Below are positions 48,911 to 57,094 of a stretch of 64,000 nucleotides of DNA, one piece after another. The position numbers and the translations under genes are program-made. Source of the DNA: Chloroflexi bacterium UBA4730 (GTDB lineage Bacteria; Chloroflexota; Limnocylindria; P2-11E); contig DHJC01000007.1 of NCBI GenBank assembly GCA_002404155.1, positions 118,592 through 182,591 on the forward strand, read 5' to 3'. Under the pieces are notes generated by a model. It made no database searches. It had not been told where the DNA came from and was given only the letters and a program-made list of their open reading frames with translations. The first letter of the stretch is position 1, and each line of letters starts with the position of its first letter.

Positions 48911-50329
48911 ATGGCCATCACCCTCGTGCTCCACGGAGAGCTCCGGCAGTTCAGCCCCGGCGGCGCCAAGCAACTGCGCGTTGAGGGCGAGGGGAAGACC
49001 GCGCTCGAGATCGTCCGGGGGCTCGGGATCCCCGCGGCCGAGACCGCGGCCTTCATCGTGAACGGGGAGCAGCGGGATGGCGACGCCGTGCTGCGCGACG
49101 ACGACACGCTCGAGGCGCTGCCCGCGATCAGCGGCGGTGCGACCGAGGGCGCGCTCGCGGGCATCCGAGTCGTGGATCTCACGCGGGCGCTCGCCGGCCC
49201 GTACTGCACGCTCATGCTCGCCGATCACGGTGCGGAGGTGATCAAGGTCGAGCAGCCCGGTACCGGCGACGAGACGCGGTCCTGGGCGCCGCCGCACATC
49301 AACGGCGTGTCCGCCTACTACCTCTCGATCAACCGCAACAAGCGGAGCGTCACGCTCGACCTCAAGCACCCGGACGGCGCGAAGGTGCTCGAGCGGCTCA
49401 TCGAGAAAGCCGACATCGTCGTCGAGAACTTCAGCCCCGGGACGCTCGCCCGCCTGGGCTTCCCGAAGGAGCGGATCCGCGCCGTGAACCCGCGCGCGAT
49501 CTTCTGCCAGATCTCCGGCTTCGGTCAGGACGGCCCGGGTCGGGCCTGGGCGGCGTACGACCTCATCGTCCAGGGGATGGGCGGGATCATGAGCCTGACG
49601 GGCGACGCGGGCGGGGATCCGGTGATGGTCGGCGTGCCGCAGGCCGACATGGTGGCCGGGATGTTTGCGGCGTTCGCGATCCTCGCGGCCCTGCACGCGC
49701 GCGAGCGCACCGGGGAGGGTCAGACCATCGACGCGACGATGATCGGCGGCCAGGTCGCGCTCCTCTCCCGGCAGGCCGCGCGTTACTTCGCCGACGGCAC
49801 CGTGCCGAAGCCCGAAGGGAACGTGCACGCGTCGATCGTGCCGTACCAGACGTTCCGCGCCGCGGACGGATTCGTCAACGTATGCGCTGGGAACAACGCG
49901 CTCTTCGGACGGCTCTGCGCCGCGCTCGACCTGGACGATCTCGCGGACGACGAGCGATTCGCCGACAACGCCAAGCGCATCGAGCATCGCGCGGCGCTCA
50001 TCTCCGTCCTCGAAAAGCGGATCGGTGCGCTCAAGAAGGACGACGTCGTCGCGCGCCTCCGTAAGTCGAACGTGCCCGTGGGGCCGATCAATGGGCTTGC
50101 CGACGTCTTCGCGGACCCGACCGTGCGGCACCTCGGGCTCATCGCGGAGGTCGACCACCCGACCGCCGGCCGGGTGCGCGCGCCGGGCATCCCGGTGCGC
50201 ATGGATGGCACGCCGCCGTCGGTCCGCTCGCATCCGCCGCTCCTCGGCGAGCACACCGACGACGTCCTTGCCGAGCTCGGGTACGGCGCCGACGAGATCG
50301 CGAAGCTGCACAAGGACGGCGCCGTCTAG
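48911..50329 (+). CDS. MoaD/ThiS-like domain fused to CaiB/BaiF (class III) CoA-transferase
   Basis: 472 residues. Residues 1 to about 76 look like a MoaD/ThiS beta-grasp protein (ITLVLHGELRQFSPGG, VRGLGIPAAETAAFIVNG, LEALPAISGG) ending in the usual Gly-Gly. From about 80 on it is a CaiB-type CoA-transferase (LAGIRVVDLTRALAGPYCT, EVIKVEQPGTGDETR, FSPGTLARLGF, with the catalytic Asp at about D246 in VPQADMVAGM). The Gly-Gly is internal, so the usual thiocarboxylation needs cleavage or is lost. No stop or start codon separates the parts. It converges with the methyltransferase gene (4-nt overlap). Confidence 0.85.
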   Translation: MAITLVLHGELRQFSPGGAKQLRVEGEGKTALEIVRGLGIPAAETAAFIVNGEQRDGDAVLRDDDTLEALPAISGGATEGALAGIRVVDLTRALAGPYCTLMLADHGAEVIKVEQPGTGDETRSWAPPHINGVSAYYLSINRNKRSVTLDLKHPDGAKVLERLIEKADIVVENFSPGTLARLGFPKERIRAVNPRAIFCQISGFGQDGPGRAWAAYDLIVQGMGGIMSLTGDAGGDPVMVGVPQADMVAGMFAAFAILAALHARERTGEGQTIDATMIGGQVALLSRQAARYFADGTVPKPEGNVHASIVPYQTFRAADGFVNVCAGNNALFGRLCAALDLDDLADDERFADNAKRIEHRAALISVLEKRIGALKKDDVVARLRKSNVPVGPINGLADVFADPTVRHLGLIAEVDHPTAGRVRAPGIPVRMDGTPPSVRSHPPLLGEHTDDVLAELGYGADEIAKLHKDGAV

Positions 50330-51099
50330 AGGCGCTCGGTCCAGTACAGCTTCGTGAGATAGGGCAACGTCACCGTCTCCCGGCCACGGATGTCCGGATG
50401 CGTCGACGCAAGCTCGCGGAAGCGGTCGAGGACCCGCTCGCGCTCGACGTCAGGCAGCGACGCGATGCTCGAGACCGTCGCCGCGCGGTCGGCGATCTCA
50501 CGCGGTGCCAGCGTCTGGGCGTACTCGACCTCGCGCTCCTGGAGCGGGCCGAACAGCGTCGTCCGCTCGAATGCCGCCCGCCATGTCCCGGTCTGATGAT
50601 CGGGCCGGTCCGGATCCACGGCGTCAACGAGCGCGTCGAACGCGGCAACCCAGGGCGCACGGCGATCGCGCACGTTCCAGATGAGCCCGACCTTGCCGCC
50701 GGCTGCGAGGACGCGATGGAACTCGGCGAGTGCGCGGTCACCGTCGAACCAGTGGAATGCCTGCGCGACGGTGATCGCGTGCGCGGACGAATCTCGGATG
50801 GCCATTCGCTCAGCCGTTCCCTCGAACGGCACGGCGAGCGGCACGCTCTCCGCGAGCCGCTCCCGCATCTCCGCGAGGGGCTCGACGGCGATCACGGTCG
50901 CGCCGGTCTGAGCGAGCATGCGGGTGAGCTTGCCCGTTCCTGCGCCGACGTCCACGACGATCCGCCCGCGGGCGATGCCGAGCTCGCGGACGAGGATGTC
51001 CACGGCGGCATCCGGATACTCGGGGCGGATCTTCTCGTACAGCTCCGTCGTGGCCCCGAAGCCGCGCGAGACGTAATCGTGCAGGCCTTCTTTGCCCAT
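50326..51099 (-). CDS. SAM-dependent class I methyltransferase
   Basis: 257 residues. It begins GLHDYVSRGFGATTELYEKIRPEYP, has SAM motif I VVDVGAGTGKLTRML, acidic VEPLAEM, AQAFHWFDGDRAL and LIWNVRDRR. This is the UbiE/Methyltransf_11 group often fused or linked to quinone or small-molecule methylation. The substrate is unknown. ATG 51099 is preferred over ATG 51108 because TACGAT ends 7 nt before it. Confidence 0.85.
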   Translation of the reverse strand: MGKEGLHDYVSRGFGATTELYEKIRPEYPDAAVDILVRELGIARGRIVVDVGAGTGKLTRMLAQTGATVIAVEPLAEMRERLAESVPLAVPFEGTAERMAIRDSSAHAITVAQAFHWFDGDRALAEFHRVLAAGGKVGLIWNVRDRRAPWVAAFDALVDAVDPDRPDHQTGTWRAAFERTTLFGPLQEREVEYAQTLAPREIADRAATVSSIASLPDVERERVLDRFRELASTHPDIRGRETVTLPYLTKLYWTERL

Positions 51100-51105
51100 C
51101 CGGTC

Positions 51106-51112
51106 CATCGTA
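51106..51112. promoter_or_regulatory. Overlapping divergent -10 boxes (CATCGT / TACGAT)
   Basis: TACGAT (51112-51107, minus) ends 7 nt before ATG 51099. CATCGT (51106-51111, plus) ends 8 nt before GTG 51120. The plus site is the weaker match. Confidence 0.4.
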
Positions 51113-51119
51113 TGGAGCT

Positions 51120-52043
51120 GTGCCGCTCCCAGTGCTCGTCGTCGGCCCGCTCGCGTACGACGATGTGCGCACGCCGGCGGGACGACGCACCGACGTGCTT
51201 GGGGGCTCGGCCGCATACGCAAGCATCGCCGCCGCGAAGTACGTGCCGACGGGACTGGTCTCGGTCGCGGGCACGGACCTGCGAGAGGACGATCTGCGGC
51301 TCCTCCGGCGGGTCGGCGTCGACGTCCGCGGCGTCGAGCGCCGCGACGGGCGCACGCTCCGCTGGTCCGGCAGCTACGGCGATGATTTCGCCCGCAGCGA
51401 CGTGCGCAATACGGACCTCGGCGTCGTGGCGGGCTGGGAGCCGCGGATCCCCGAGTCCTTCCGCGACGCGCGTCGCGTCGTCCTTGCCAACACCGATCCA
51501 CGAGCGCAGCGCGAAGCGCTCGACCAGCTAACGCCCGTGGTCGTCGTGCTCGACACGATGGAAGAGTGGATCTCCGGGGGACGTGGCCTCGACCAGCTCA
51601 TCGCGCGCGCGACCGTGCTGTCGGTGAACGCGCGCGAACTCGCGATGATCGCGGGTCACGACGACGTGGCTCGGGCCGCGGCCGCGATCCTCGATCGCGG
51701 AACGAGAGCGGTCATCGTCAAGTACGGCGCAGCGGGCGCGACGCTCCACACATCCGTCGCGACGATGACGGTCCCGGCGTATCCGGCGACGGTCGTGGAC
51801 CCGACCGGGGCAGGGGACGCGCTGGCCGGCGCGTTCGTTGGGCGCCTCGCCGAGCTCGGCGGCCTCGACGCGGTGATGCTGCGGGACGCGCTCGCGCACG
51901 GGGTCGCCGCGGCCAGCGCGACGCTTGAGTCGTTCGGCGTCGACGCGCTGGCCCGCGCCGATCGCCGCGAGCTGGAGCGGCGGGCCGCCTGGATCATCCG
52001 CTCGGGAACCGGCCAGGGCCCCTCGCTGTACGAAGAGCGGTAA
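51120..52043 (+). CDS. PfkB-family carbohydrate/nucleoside kinase
   Basis: 307 residues. It has the N-terminal GGSAAYASIAAAKY, NARELAMIAG and the ATP/catalytic motif VVDPTGAGDALAGAFVGRL with the catalytic Asp at about residue 233. Substrate unknown (ribokinase-like fold). GTG 51120 is the start. It lies head to head with the methyltransferase gene. Confidence 0.85.
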   Translation: MPLPVLVVGPLAYDDVRTPAGRRTDVLGGSAAYASIAAAKYVPTGLVSVAGTDLREDDLRLLRRVGVDVRGVERRDGRTLRWSGSYGDDFARSDVRNTDLGVVAGWEPRIPESFRDARRVVLANTDPRAQREALDQLTPVVVVLDTMEEWISGGRGLDQLIARATVLSVNARELAMIAGHDDVARAAAAILDRGTRAVIVKYGAAGATLHTSVATMTVPAYPATVVDPTGAGDALAGAFVGRLAELGGLDAVMLRDALAHGVAAASATLESFGVDALARADRRELERRAAWIIRSGTGQGPSLYEER

Positions 52044-52051
52044 CGAACTCC

Positions 52052-52615
52052 GTGGAGGGCCGACCACTAGAGCAGCCAGGCGAATCCGTGTTGGTGGAGC
52101 GTGCGAAACGTGGCGACCAAAGCGCGTATGGCGAGCTGGTCACGCGCTACCAGGCCCTCGCTGCGCGGGTCGCGTACGTGATCACCGCGAGCTCCGCGGA
52201 GGCGGAGGAGGTGACCCAGGACGCCTTCGTGAAGGCCTACTACGCGCTCGGCCGCTTTCGCGAGGGCGCGCCGTTCCGTCCGTGGCTGCTCCGCATCGTC
52301 GCGAACGAGGCCAAGAACCGCAAGGCGGCCGCAGGCCGTCGTCCGACGGTCGAGCTCAGTACCGCGGCGGACCGCGCTTCGGGTGAGACGGCCCTCTCGC
52401 CCGAGGACGCGGCCGTCGCGGCCGACCGCCGGGTGGGGCTTCTCGCCGCGGTGAACCGGCTGCGGACGGAGGATCGTCTCGTGCTCGCGTACCGCTACTT
52501 CTTCGATCTCTCCGAAGCCGAGATGGCCGACGCGCTGGGTGTCGCCCGCGGCACCGTGAAGTCGCGGCTCTCGCGCGCCATGACCCGACTGCGCGAGGTG
52601 TATTCCGATGCCTGA
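52052..52615 (+). CDS. ECF-type RNA polymerase sigma factor
   Basis: 187 residues. Region 2 (YGELVTRYQALAARVAYVITASSAEAEEVTQDAFVKAYYAL...FRPWLLRIVANEAKN) and region 4 (LVLAYRYFFDLSEAEMADALGVARGTVKSRLSRAMTRLR) are present. GTG 52052 lies 8 nt after the kinase stop. It overlaps the next gene, a single-pass membrane protein likely to be its partner. Confidence 0.93.
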   Translation: MEGRPLEQPGESVLVERAKRGDQSAYGELVTRYQALAARVAYVITASSAEAEEVTQDAFVKAYYALGRFREGAPFRPWLLRIVANEAKNRKAAAGRRPTVELSTAADRASGETALSPEDAAVAADRRVGLLAAVNRLRTEDRLVLAYRYFFDLSEAEMADALGVARGTVKSRLSRAMTRLREVYSDA

Positions 52616-53450
52616 ACTTCGGATGGCCGACGGCCGGCTCGCGGCCGCGCTCGCCGACCTCGGCGGGCGGATCGCGTGGCCCCCGGCGCCCGACGTCCGG
52701 GCCCGCGTGATCGCCCGGATCGCCGAGCCGCCGCAGACGCCGTGGTGGCGCGCGTTCGCGTCGCCGCGGTACGGGTTTGCGCCCGCCATCGTGACCATCG
52801 CGTTCGCGCTGCTCGCGGTGCTCGCGTTCTCGCCCGAGGCCCGTGCGACCGCGACGGACATCCTGCGGCTCCGCGGCGTCGAGATCTTCCGTGGTCCGGT
52901 GCCGACGCCGAGCCCGACACCCTCGCGCTCGCCGGGGTCGATCCCGTCGCCGACACCCTCGATCGATCAGCTCAGCCTCGGCCAGCCGGTCACGCTCGCC
53001 GAAGCGCGGCAACGAGCCGGGTTCACCGTGGTCGTGCCGGCGGATCCTGCGCTGGGCACCCCTGACGCGATCTACATCCGCGCGGTGGAAGGCTCGACGG
53101 CGGTGTCATTCGCCTACCGCGAGCGGGCAGGGATCCCAGTCTCGCCTCAGGCAGGGGTGTCCGCGCTCGTGACCGAATTCGGCGGCCATCTCGAGCCAGC
53201 GATCCTTGGGAAGGTCGTGCCGCAGGGGACAACGCTCGAGCTGCTGACCGTGAACGGTGGGGCCGGCGCATGGATGGAAGGTCAGCCGCATCAGGTCTTC
53301 TACACGAGCAACGGCGGCGCGTCGTTCATCACGGACACGCTGCGCTTGGCAGGGAACACGCTGATCTGGGAGCAGAACGGGCTCGTCATGCGGCTCGAGG
53401 CCCAGGTGGATAAGGCGACCGCGCTCCGGATCGCGGCCAGCTTCCAGTAG
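52608..53450 (+). CDS. Single-pass membrane protein, probable anti-sigma or sensory partner
   Basis: 280 residues. A cytoplasmic N-terminal part of about 60 residues, one membrane helix (FAPAIVTIAFALLAVLAF), a Pro/Ser/Thr-rich linker, and an extracellular domain like DUF4367 (FTVVVPADPALG...NGLVMRLEAQV). There is no zinc (HxxxCxxC) anti-sigma motif. The overlap of 8 nt with the sigma factor gene makes it the probable regulator. Confidence 0.75.
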   Translation: MPELRMADGRLAAALADLGGRIAWPPAPDVRARVIARIAEPPQTPWWRAFASPRYGFAPAIVTIAFALLAVLAFSPEARATATDILRLRGVEIFRGPVPTPSPTPSRSPGSIPSPTPSIDQLSLGQPVTLAEARQRAGFTVVVPADPALGTPDAIYIRAVEGSTAVSFAYRERAGIPVSPQAGVSALVTEFGGHLEPAILGKVVPQGTTLELLTVNGGAGAWMEGQPHQVFYTSNGGASFITDTLRLAGNTLIWEQNGLVMRLEAQVDKATALRIAASFQ

Positions 53451-53524
53451 CGCCTGCGGCGGACGGGCCCGAAAGGGTGCGGTGAGAACGGGAACCGGCC
53501 GCGGCACTCCGTTGTAGGGGTATC

Positions 53525-54739
53525 GTGCGTCGACTCTCCGCCGTCCTCGCGGTCATCGCCGTCGTGGCCGCCTGCGGCTCGCTGAAGGAGGAAACCTCCC
53601 AGGTAGCGAGCCAGCCGGCGCACGAGCTGCTCTACGTCGCGACGGCGACCGGCGTGTCGGTACTCGATGCGACCACGGATTCACTGGTCGCGACGCTGCC
53701 GCTCGGCACGCTCCTGCCGGATCGCTCACGGTACTGGACCGTCGACAGCGGCGACCGCACGACCGTGCGTGGACTCGATCCGGCGACCGGCCTGGAGCAG
53801 GCCTCGTTCATCCTCGATGGGCGGTGGTCGGTCCCCGCGGCGTACGGCCCCGCGCCGAGCGGCCTCTCCGCGAACGCCACGTGGATGGTGCTGGTCGCGC
53901 CACCCCACACGACCGGCGCGACGATGGTCAACCGCTTCGCCGTCGTCGATCTCGCGAACAAGCGCGTTGATCGCGTCGTCACCGCCGATGGCGACGTGAG
54001 CTTCGACGCCGTGAGCGACGACGGACGGAACCTCTACCTCGTCGAGCACCTCGAGCCCGCGCCCCGCTACGCGGTACGGGTCGCGAGCTTCAGCGGCGTC
54101 GGCCTGCAGGACGGGATCCTCGGGCAGATCAAGACCGCCGAGCCCGAGGTCATGAACGGGCTGTACCACGCGTCCGTCGCGGTCGGGGGCGACTGGTTCC
54201 TCAGCCTGTACTCGAACCCCGGGCGCGGGCCGTTCATTCACGCCCTCAACACGACCCAGCTCTACGCCCAGTGCATCCTCAACATGCCTGACGGGCCGGT
54301 CGCGCTGCGTCCTGCGTGGTCGATGGTGCTCGATCCGAAGCACTCGCGGTTATATGCGGTCAACGGTGCGGGCGGCGTGGTGAGCGAGGTCGACACCACG
54401 GCGCTCACGGTGCTGCGCTCGAACATCGATCTTGCGCCGGCCGGCTCGACGCTCCTCACGGCACCGCTCCACCCGGCGTCGCTCTCGTCCGACGGCACAC
54501 GCATCTACGCCGCCGGCGGACATGGCGTGCTGGTCATCTACACCGGCGATCTCTCGCTCCGCTCGCGATACCTCACGGACCGGCTGGTCGACTCCGTCGC
54601 GCTGAGCGACGACGGCCGGCGGCTATACATCGCGTCGGGCGGGGTGATCACGAAGGTCGATGCGGCGACCGGCAAGCCCCTCGGCACGCTCGCGTCGGCG
54701 CCACGCGCCCTCGGCCTGCTGGCGGTCGGAAGCCGCTAG
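53525..54739 (+). CDS. Lipoprotein beta-propeller (YVTN-like)
   Basis: 404 residues. It has a signal with lipobox-like VVAAC at about residues 12-17, then repeated blades (LLYVATATGVSVLDATTDSLVATLPLG, YLVEHLEP..., RLYAVNGAGGVVSEVDTTALTVL, RIYAAGGHGVLVIYTGDL, RRLYIASGGVITKVDAATGKPLG). The blades resemble YVTN/40-residue propellers. Probably a surface binding or sensor protein. GTG 53525 is the first start. Confidence 0.8.
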   Translation: MRRLSAVLAVIAVVAACGSLKEETSQVASQPAHELLYVATATGVSVLDATTDSLVATLPLGTLLPDRSRYWTVDSGDRTTVRGLDPATGLEQASFILDGRWSVPAAYGPAPSGLSANATWMVLVAPPHTTGATMVNRFAVVDLANKRVDRVVTADGDVSFDAVSDDGRNLYLVEHLEPAPRYAVRVASFSGVGLQDGILGQIKTAEPEVMNGLYHASVAVGGDWFLSLYSNPGRGPFIHALNTTQLYAQCILNMPDGPVALRPAWSMVLDPKHSRLYAVNGAGGVVSEVDTTALTVLRSNIDLAPAGSTLLTAPLHPASLSSDGTRIYAAGGHGVLVIYTGDLSLRSRYLTDRLVDSVALSDDGRRLYIASGGVITKVDAATGKPLGTLASAPRALGLLAVGSR

Positions 54740-54787
54740 CCCGAGCCCGCGGAAGAATCACCCACCGCCTCGTGTTCGTGATAGAGC

Positions 54788-55276
54788 ATGGACACGCTGG
54801 CATTCGTCGCGGCCCACGAGGCCTTCGAGCGTCAGGTCCTCGCTGCCGACAACTGTGAGTGCGACGGCTGGTCCGCGCGGCTCGTGGCGGCGCACGTGAT
54901 CGGGACGGACCGGCTGCTCACTGAGACCGCGGCGCGGATCCTCTTCGGGACGAAGCTGATGTACGGCAAGCCCGCGATAGACGACGCGGAGTTCCTCGGC
55001 AGCGACGCGTACCTGCGCGCGATCGTCGACAGCGTCGGCGATCGAGGTGGGCTGCTCGCCGAGCTGGCACGCAGCTGGGTCGCGTTGGTGGCGATCGTGT
55101 CGCAGCTGAGCCCCTCCGACGCGGCGACCGCGGTCCCTGCGCGGATCGTGGACGGCGCGCGCGTCCTGGTCGTCGGCCCGGTGCCTTTCGCGGGACTCCT
55201 GCAAACGCACGCCCGCGTGCACATCCCCGCGCACGCCGTCGAGGTGCTGGAGAAGACGCTCACCCGAACGGACTAA
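54788..55276 (+). CDS. DinB/maleylpyruvate isomerase-like helical-bundle protein
   Basis: 162 residues, mainly helical. FVAAHEAFERQVLAADNCECDGWSARLVAAHVIGTDRLL resembles the N-terminal helices of DinB-like or mycothiol-dependent maleylpyruvate isomerase proteins, with the metal-binding His in AAHVIG. The second and third His are at HARVHIPAH. Function unknown. Confidence 0.55.
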   Translation: MDTLAFVAAHEAFERQVLAADNCECDGWSARLVAAHVIGTDRLLTETAARILFGTKLMYGKPAIDDAEFLGSDAYLRAIVDSVGDRGGLLAELARSWVALVAIVSQLSPSDAATAVPARIVDGARVLVVGPVPFAGLLQTHARVHIPAHAVEVLEKTLTRTD

Positions 55277-55315
55277 TCCGTCTGGGGAATTGACCGTCGC
55301 CTGACACTGATCGAC

Positions 55316-56179
55316 ATGACTCCGCTGGATGGTGTGGTCGCGACCCCGGAAACGCCGGAGGCGAGCGAGCGGCGCGTGGATCTCGAGCAGCTTACGGAAG
55401 GCGCGAGCCTCCTGATGCAGCACGGGAATCGCGTCGCCGCGCTCGCGGTGCTCTGGTCCGCCGTCGCCATGCATCCCGTCGATCACGGTGTGCACCGGCG
55501 CCTCGCCGCGACGCTCGCGAGCGGCGGCGATCTCGATGGTGCGGCGCAGGAGTACGCGCGTTACGTTGAGTTCCTCCTGCCTCGTGGCGAGCTCGAGCTT
55601 GCGACGGCCGAGCTCTGTTACGCGGAGCAGACCCTTGGCCGCGTCCAGAAGCTCACCGATGCCGTCGTGCGGGTCAAGGCGCAGCTGCCTGAGCTGCTCG
55701 AAGCGTGCCGCCAGCGCGTGGCCCCAATCGCGGCACCGACAGTGGAGCTCCACGATCCGGTCGACGTTCGGCCGCCGGTCGTCGACGAGAGCGTTGTGCA
55801 GCTGCCGGTCGCGCATGCCAACCGGGTCAGGTTCTACACGTGCCTTCACGACGATGGCGAGGCCGCGTGGCTGCAGCTCGAAGGCGGCACCGACGACGTG
55901 CTGACTGAGAAGGTGCGACTCGTGCGCGGGGGCGAGGTCCTCGAGACCCGTCGATGCATCCCGATGCCCGCCGGACGGAAGAGCCACGCGCGTCCGGACG
56001 GCGGGGGCAAGCTGTGGGTCGTGCTGCGCGCGCCGGAAGAGATGCTCCGCGCGATCGATCACGGCGAAGGCGATGAGTACGCCGTCGAGGCGCTCGTGAA
56101 CGGTGAGTGGCTCGCGGCCGATCTTGAGGACACCGGCTGCCGCTTCGGTATGAAGCGCCGGGAGACCCGCTCGGCCTAG
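55316..56179 (+). CDS. TPR-containing hypothetical protein
   Basis: 287 residues. The N-terminal about 130 residues are helical repeats (QHGNRVAALAVLWSAVAMHPVDHGVHRRLAATLA, GDLDGAAQEYARYVEFLLPRGELELATAELCYAEQ). The rest is a beta domain ending GMKRRETRSA. Not recognised beyond TPR. GACACT ends 7 nt before ATG 55316 and may be its -10. Confidence 0.6.
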   Translation: MTPLDGVVATPETPEASERRVDLEQLTEGASLLMQHGNRVAALAVLWSAVAMHPVDHGVHRRLAATLASGGDLDGAAQEYARYVEFLLPRGELELATAELCYAEQTLGRVQKLTDAVVRVKAQLPELLEACRQRVAPIAAPTVELHDPVDVRPPVVDESVVQLPVAHANRVRFYTCLHDDGEAAWLQLEGGTDDVLTEKVRLVRGGEVLETRRCIPMPAGRKSHARPDGGGKLWVVLRAPEEMLRAIDHGEGDEYAVEALVNGEWLAADLEDTGCRFGMKRRETRSA

Positions 56180-56194
56180 CGCCGGATCCTCGTG

Positions 56195-56268
56195 TCGGGG
56201 TGCCGGGACTTGAACCCGGGACCTCAGCGTCCCGAACGCTGCGCGCTACCAAGCTGCGCTACACCCCG
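56195..56268 (-). tRNA. tRNA-Pro (anticodon CGG)
   Basis: 74 nt. Acceptor CGGGGTG/CACCCCG, D arm GCGC/GCGC, anticodon arm CAGCG-TTCGGGA-CGCTG (anticodon CGG), T arm CCGGG-TTCAAGT-CCCGG, discriminator A. It reads CCG, a frequent codon in this GC-rich genome. Confidence 0.95.
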
Positions 56269-56325
56269 TGCGGAGACCTCAGTCTACCCGACGCGACGAC
56301 ACGCGGTGCGTAACACTCCAGTTCG

Positions 56326-56352
56326 ATGAGTCGCAACGCCGTGCCCGCATGA
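56326..56352 (+). CDS. Possible 8-residue leader peptide before nuoJ
   Basis: MSRNAVPA-stop. An AACACT box ends 8 nt before its ATG, and its TGA overlaps the nuoJ ATG. It would be a leaderless mini-ORF coupled to nuoJ translation. Confidence 0.3.
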   Translation: MSRNAVPA

Positions 56353-56837
56353 CGAGCGAGCAGCTCGCATTCGCGATCGCGGGCGCGGTCTCCATCATCG
56401 GTGCGGTGACCGCCGTGACCCACCGCGAGCCACGGGTGGCCGGGGCCGCGCTGCTGGCCACGCTCCTGTCGCTTGCCGTCCTCTATGCGAGCCTCGCGGC
56501 GCCACTGCTGGCCGGCGTCGTGGTCGTGCTCGCGCTCTTCGCGACCGTCCCGCTCGTCGTCCATTTGACCGTGCCCGCGCCCCGTGCGCACCGGACCGCA
56601 CCGGAGCCGCCCATGGCCGGCGCGGCGGCCGTCGTCGGCGCGGCGCTCCTGGTCCTCCTCACGCTCGCCATCGCGTATGGCGAGGTCCCGGTGAACGTTT
56701 CGGTGCGGTCCGCCGACGGCTACGACCTCGCGGCGCTCGGTGCGCTCCTCACCGGCCATGCACTCTCGGCCGCGATCACGTCCGGGACCGTGATCCTCGT
56801 GGCCCTGATCTGCGCCGGCACGCGGTCGTCGAGGTGA
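56349..56837 (+). CDS. nuoJ: NADH-quinone oxidoreductase subunit J
   Basis: 162 residues, about five membrane segments with the conserved pattern of NuoJ (AGAVSIIGAVTAVTHREPRVAGAALLATLLSLAVLYASLAAPLLAGVVVVLALFATVPLVV). ATG 56349 is preferred over the upstream frame that runs into the tRNA. It is the first gene of a nuoJKLMN set with no nuoA-I in front. The overlaps of 4 nt with nuoK show tight coupling. Confidence 0.8.
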   Translation: MTSEQLAFAIAGAVSIIGAVTAVTHREPRVAGAALLATLLSLAVLYASLAAPLLAGVVVVLALFATVPLVVHLTVPAPRAHRTAPEPPMAGAAAVVGAALLVLLTLAIAYGEVPVNVSVRSADGYDLAALGALLTGHALSAAITSGTVILVALICAGTRSSR

Positions 56838-57094
56838 CGACCGCGGCGGTCCTCTACCTCGGCGCCGTGCTCTTCGCCGTCGGCGCGTTCGGCACGCTCG
56901 TCCGTCATAGCGCCGTCGGCCGTCTTGTCGGCGTCGAGGTGATGTTCGCCGCGGCGATCCTGACGTTCGTCACCGCGGCGGCCGGCTTCCACGAGCTCGA
57001 CGGCCAGGCCGCCGCCCTCATCGTGATCGCGGTCGCCGTCGCGCACGCCGCGATCGGCTACTCCCTGTCCGCGCATCTGGACCGATCGCCGTGA
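56834..57094 (+). CDS. nuoK: NADH-quinone oxidoreductase subunit K
   Basis: 86 residues, three membrane segments, with the conserved Glu of the E-channel in VGVEVMFAAAILTFV. GTG 56834 overlaps nuoJ. The stop overlaps nuoL. Confidence 0.85.
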   Translation: MTTAAVLYLGAVLFAVGAFGTLVRHSAVGRLVGVEVMFAAAILTFVTAAAGFHELDGQAAALIVIAVAVAHAAIGYSLSAHLDRSP

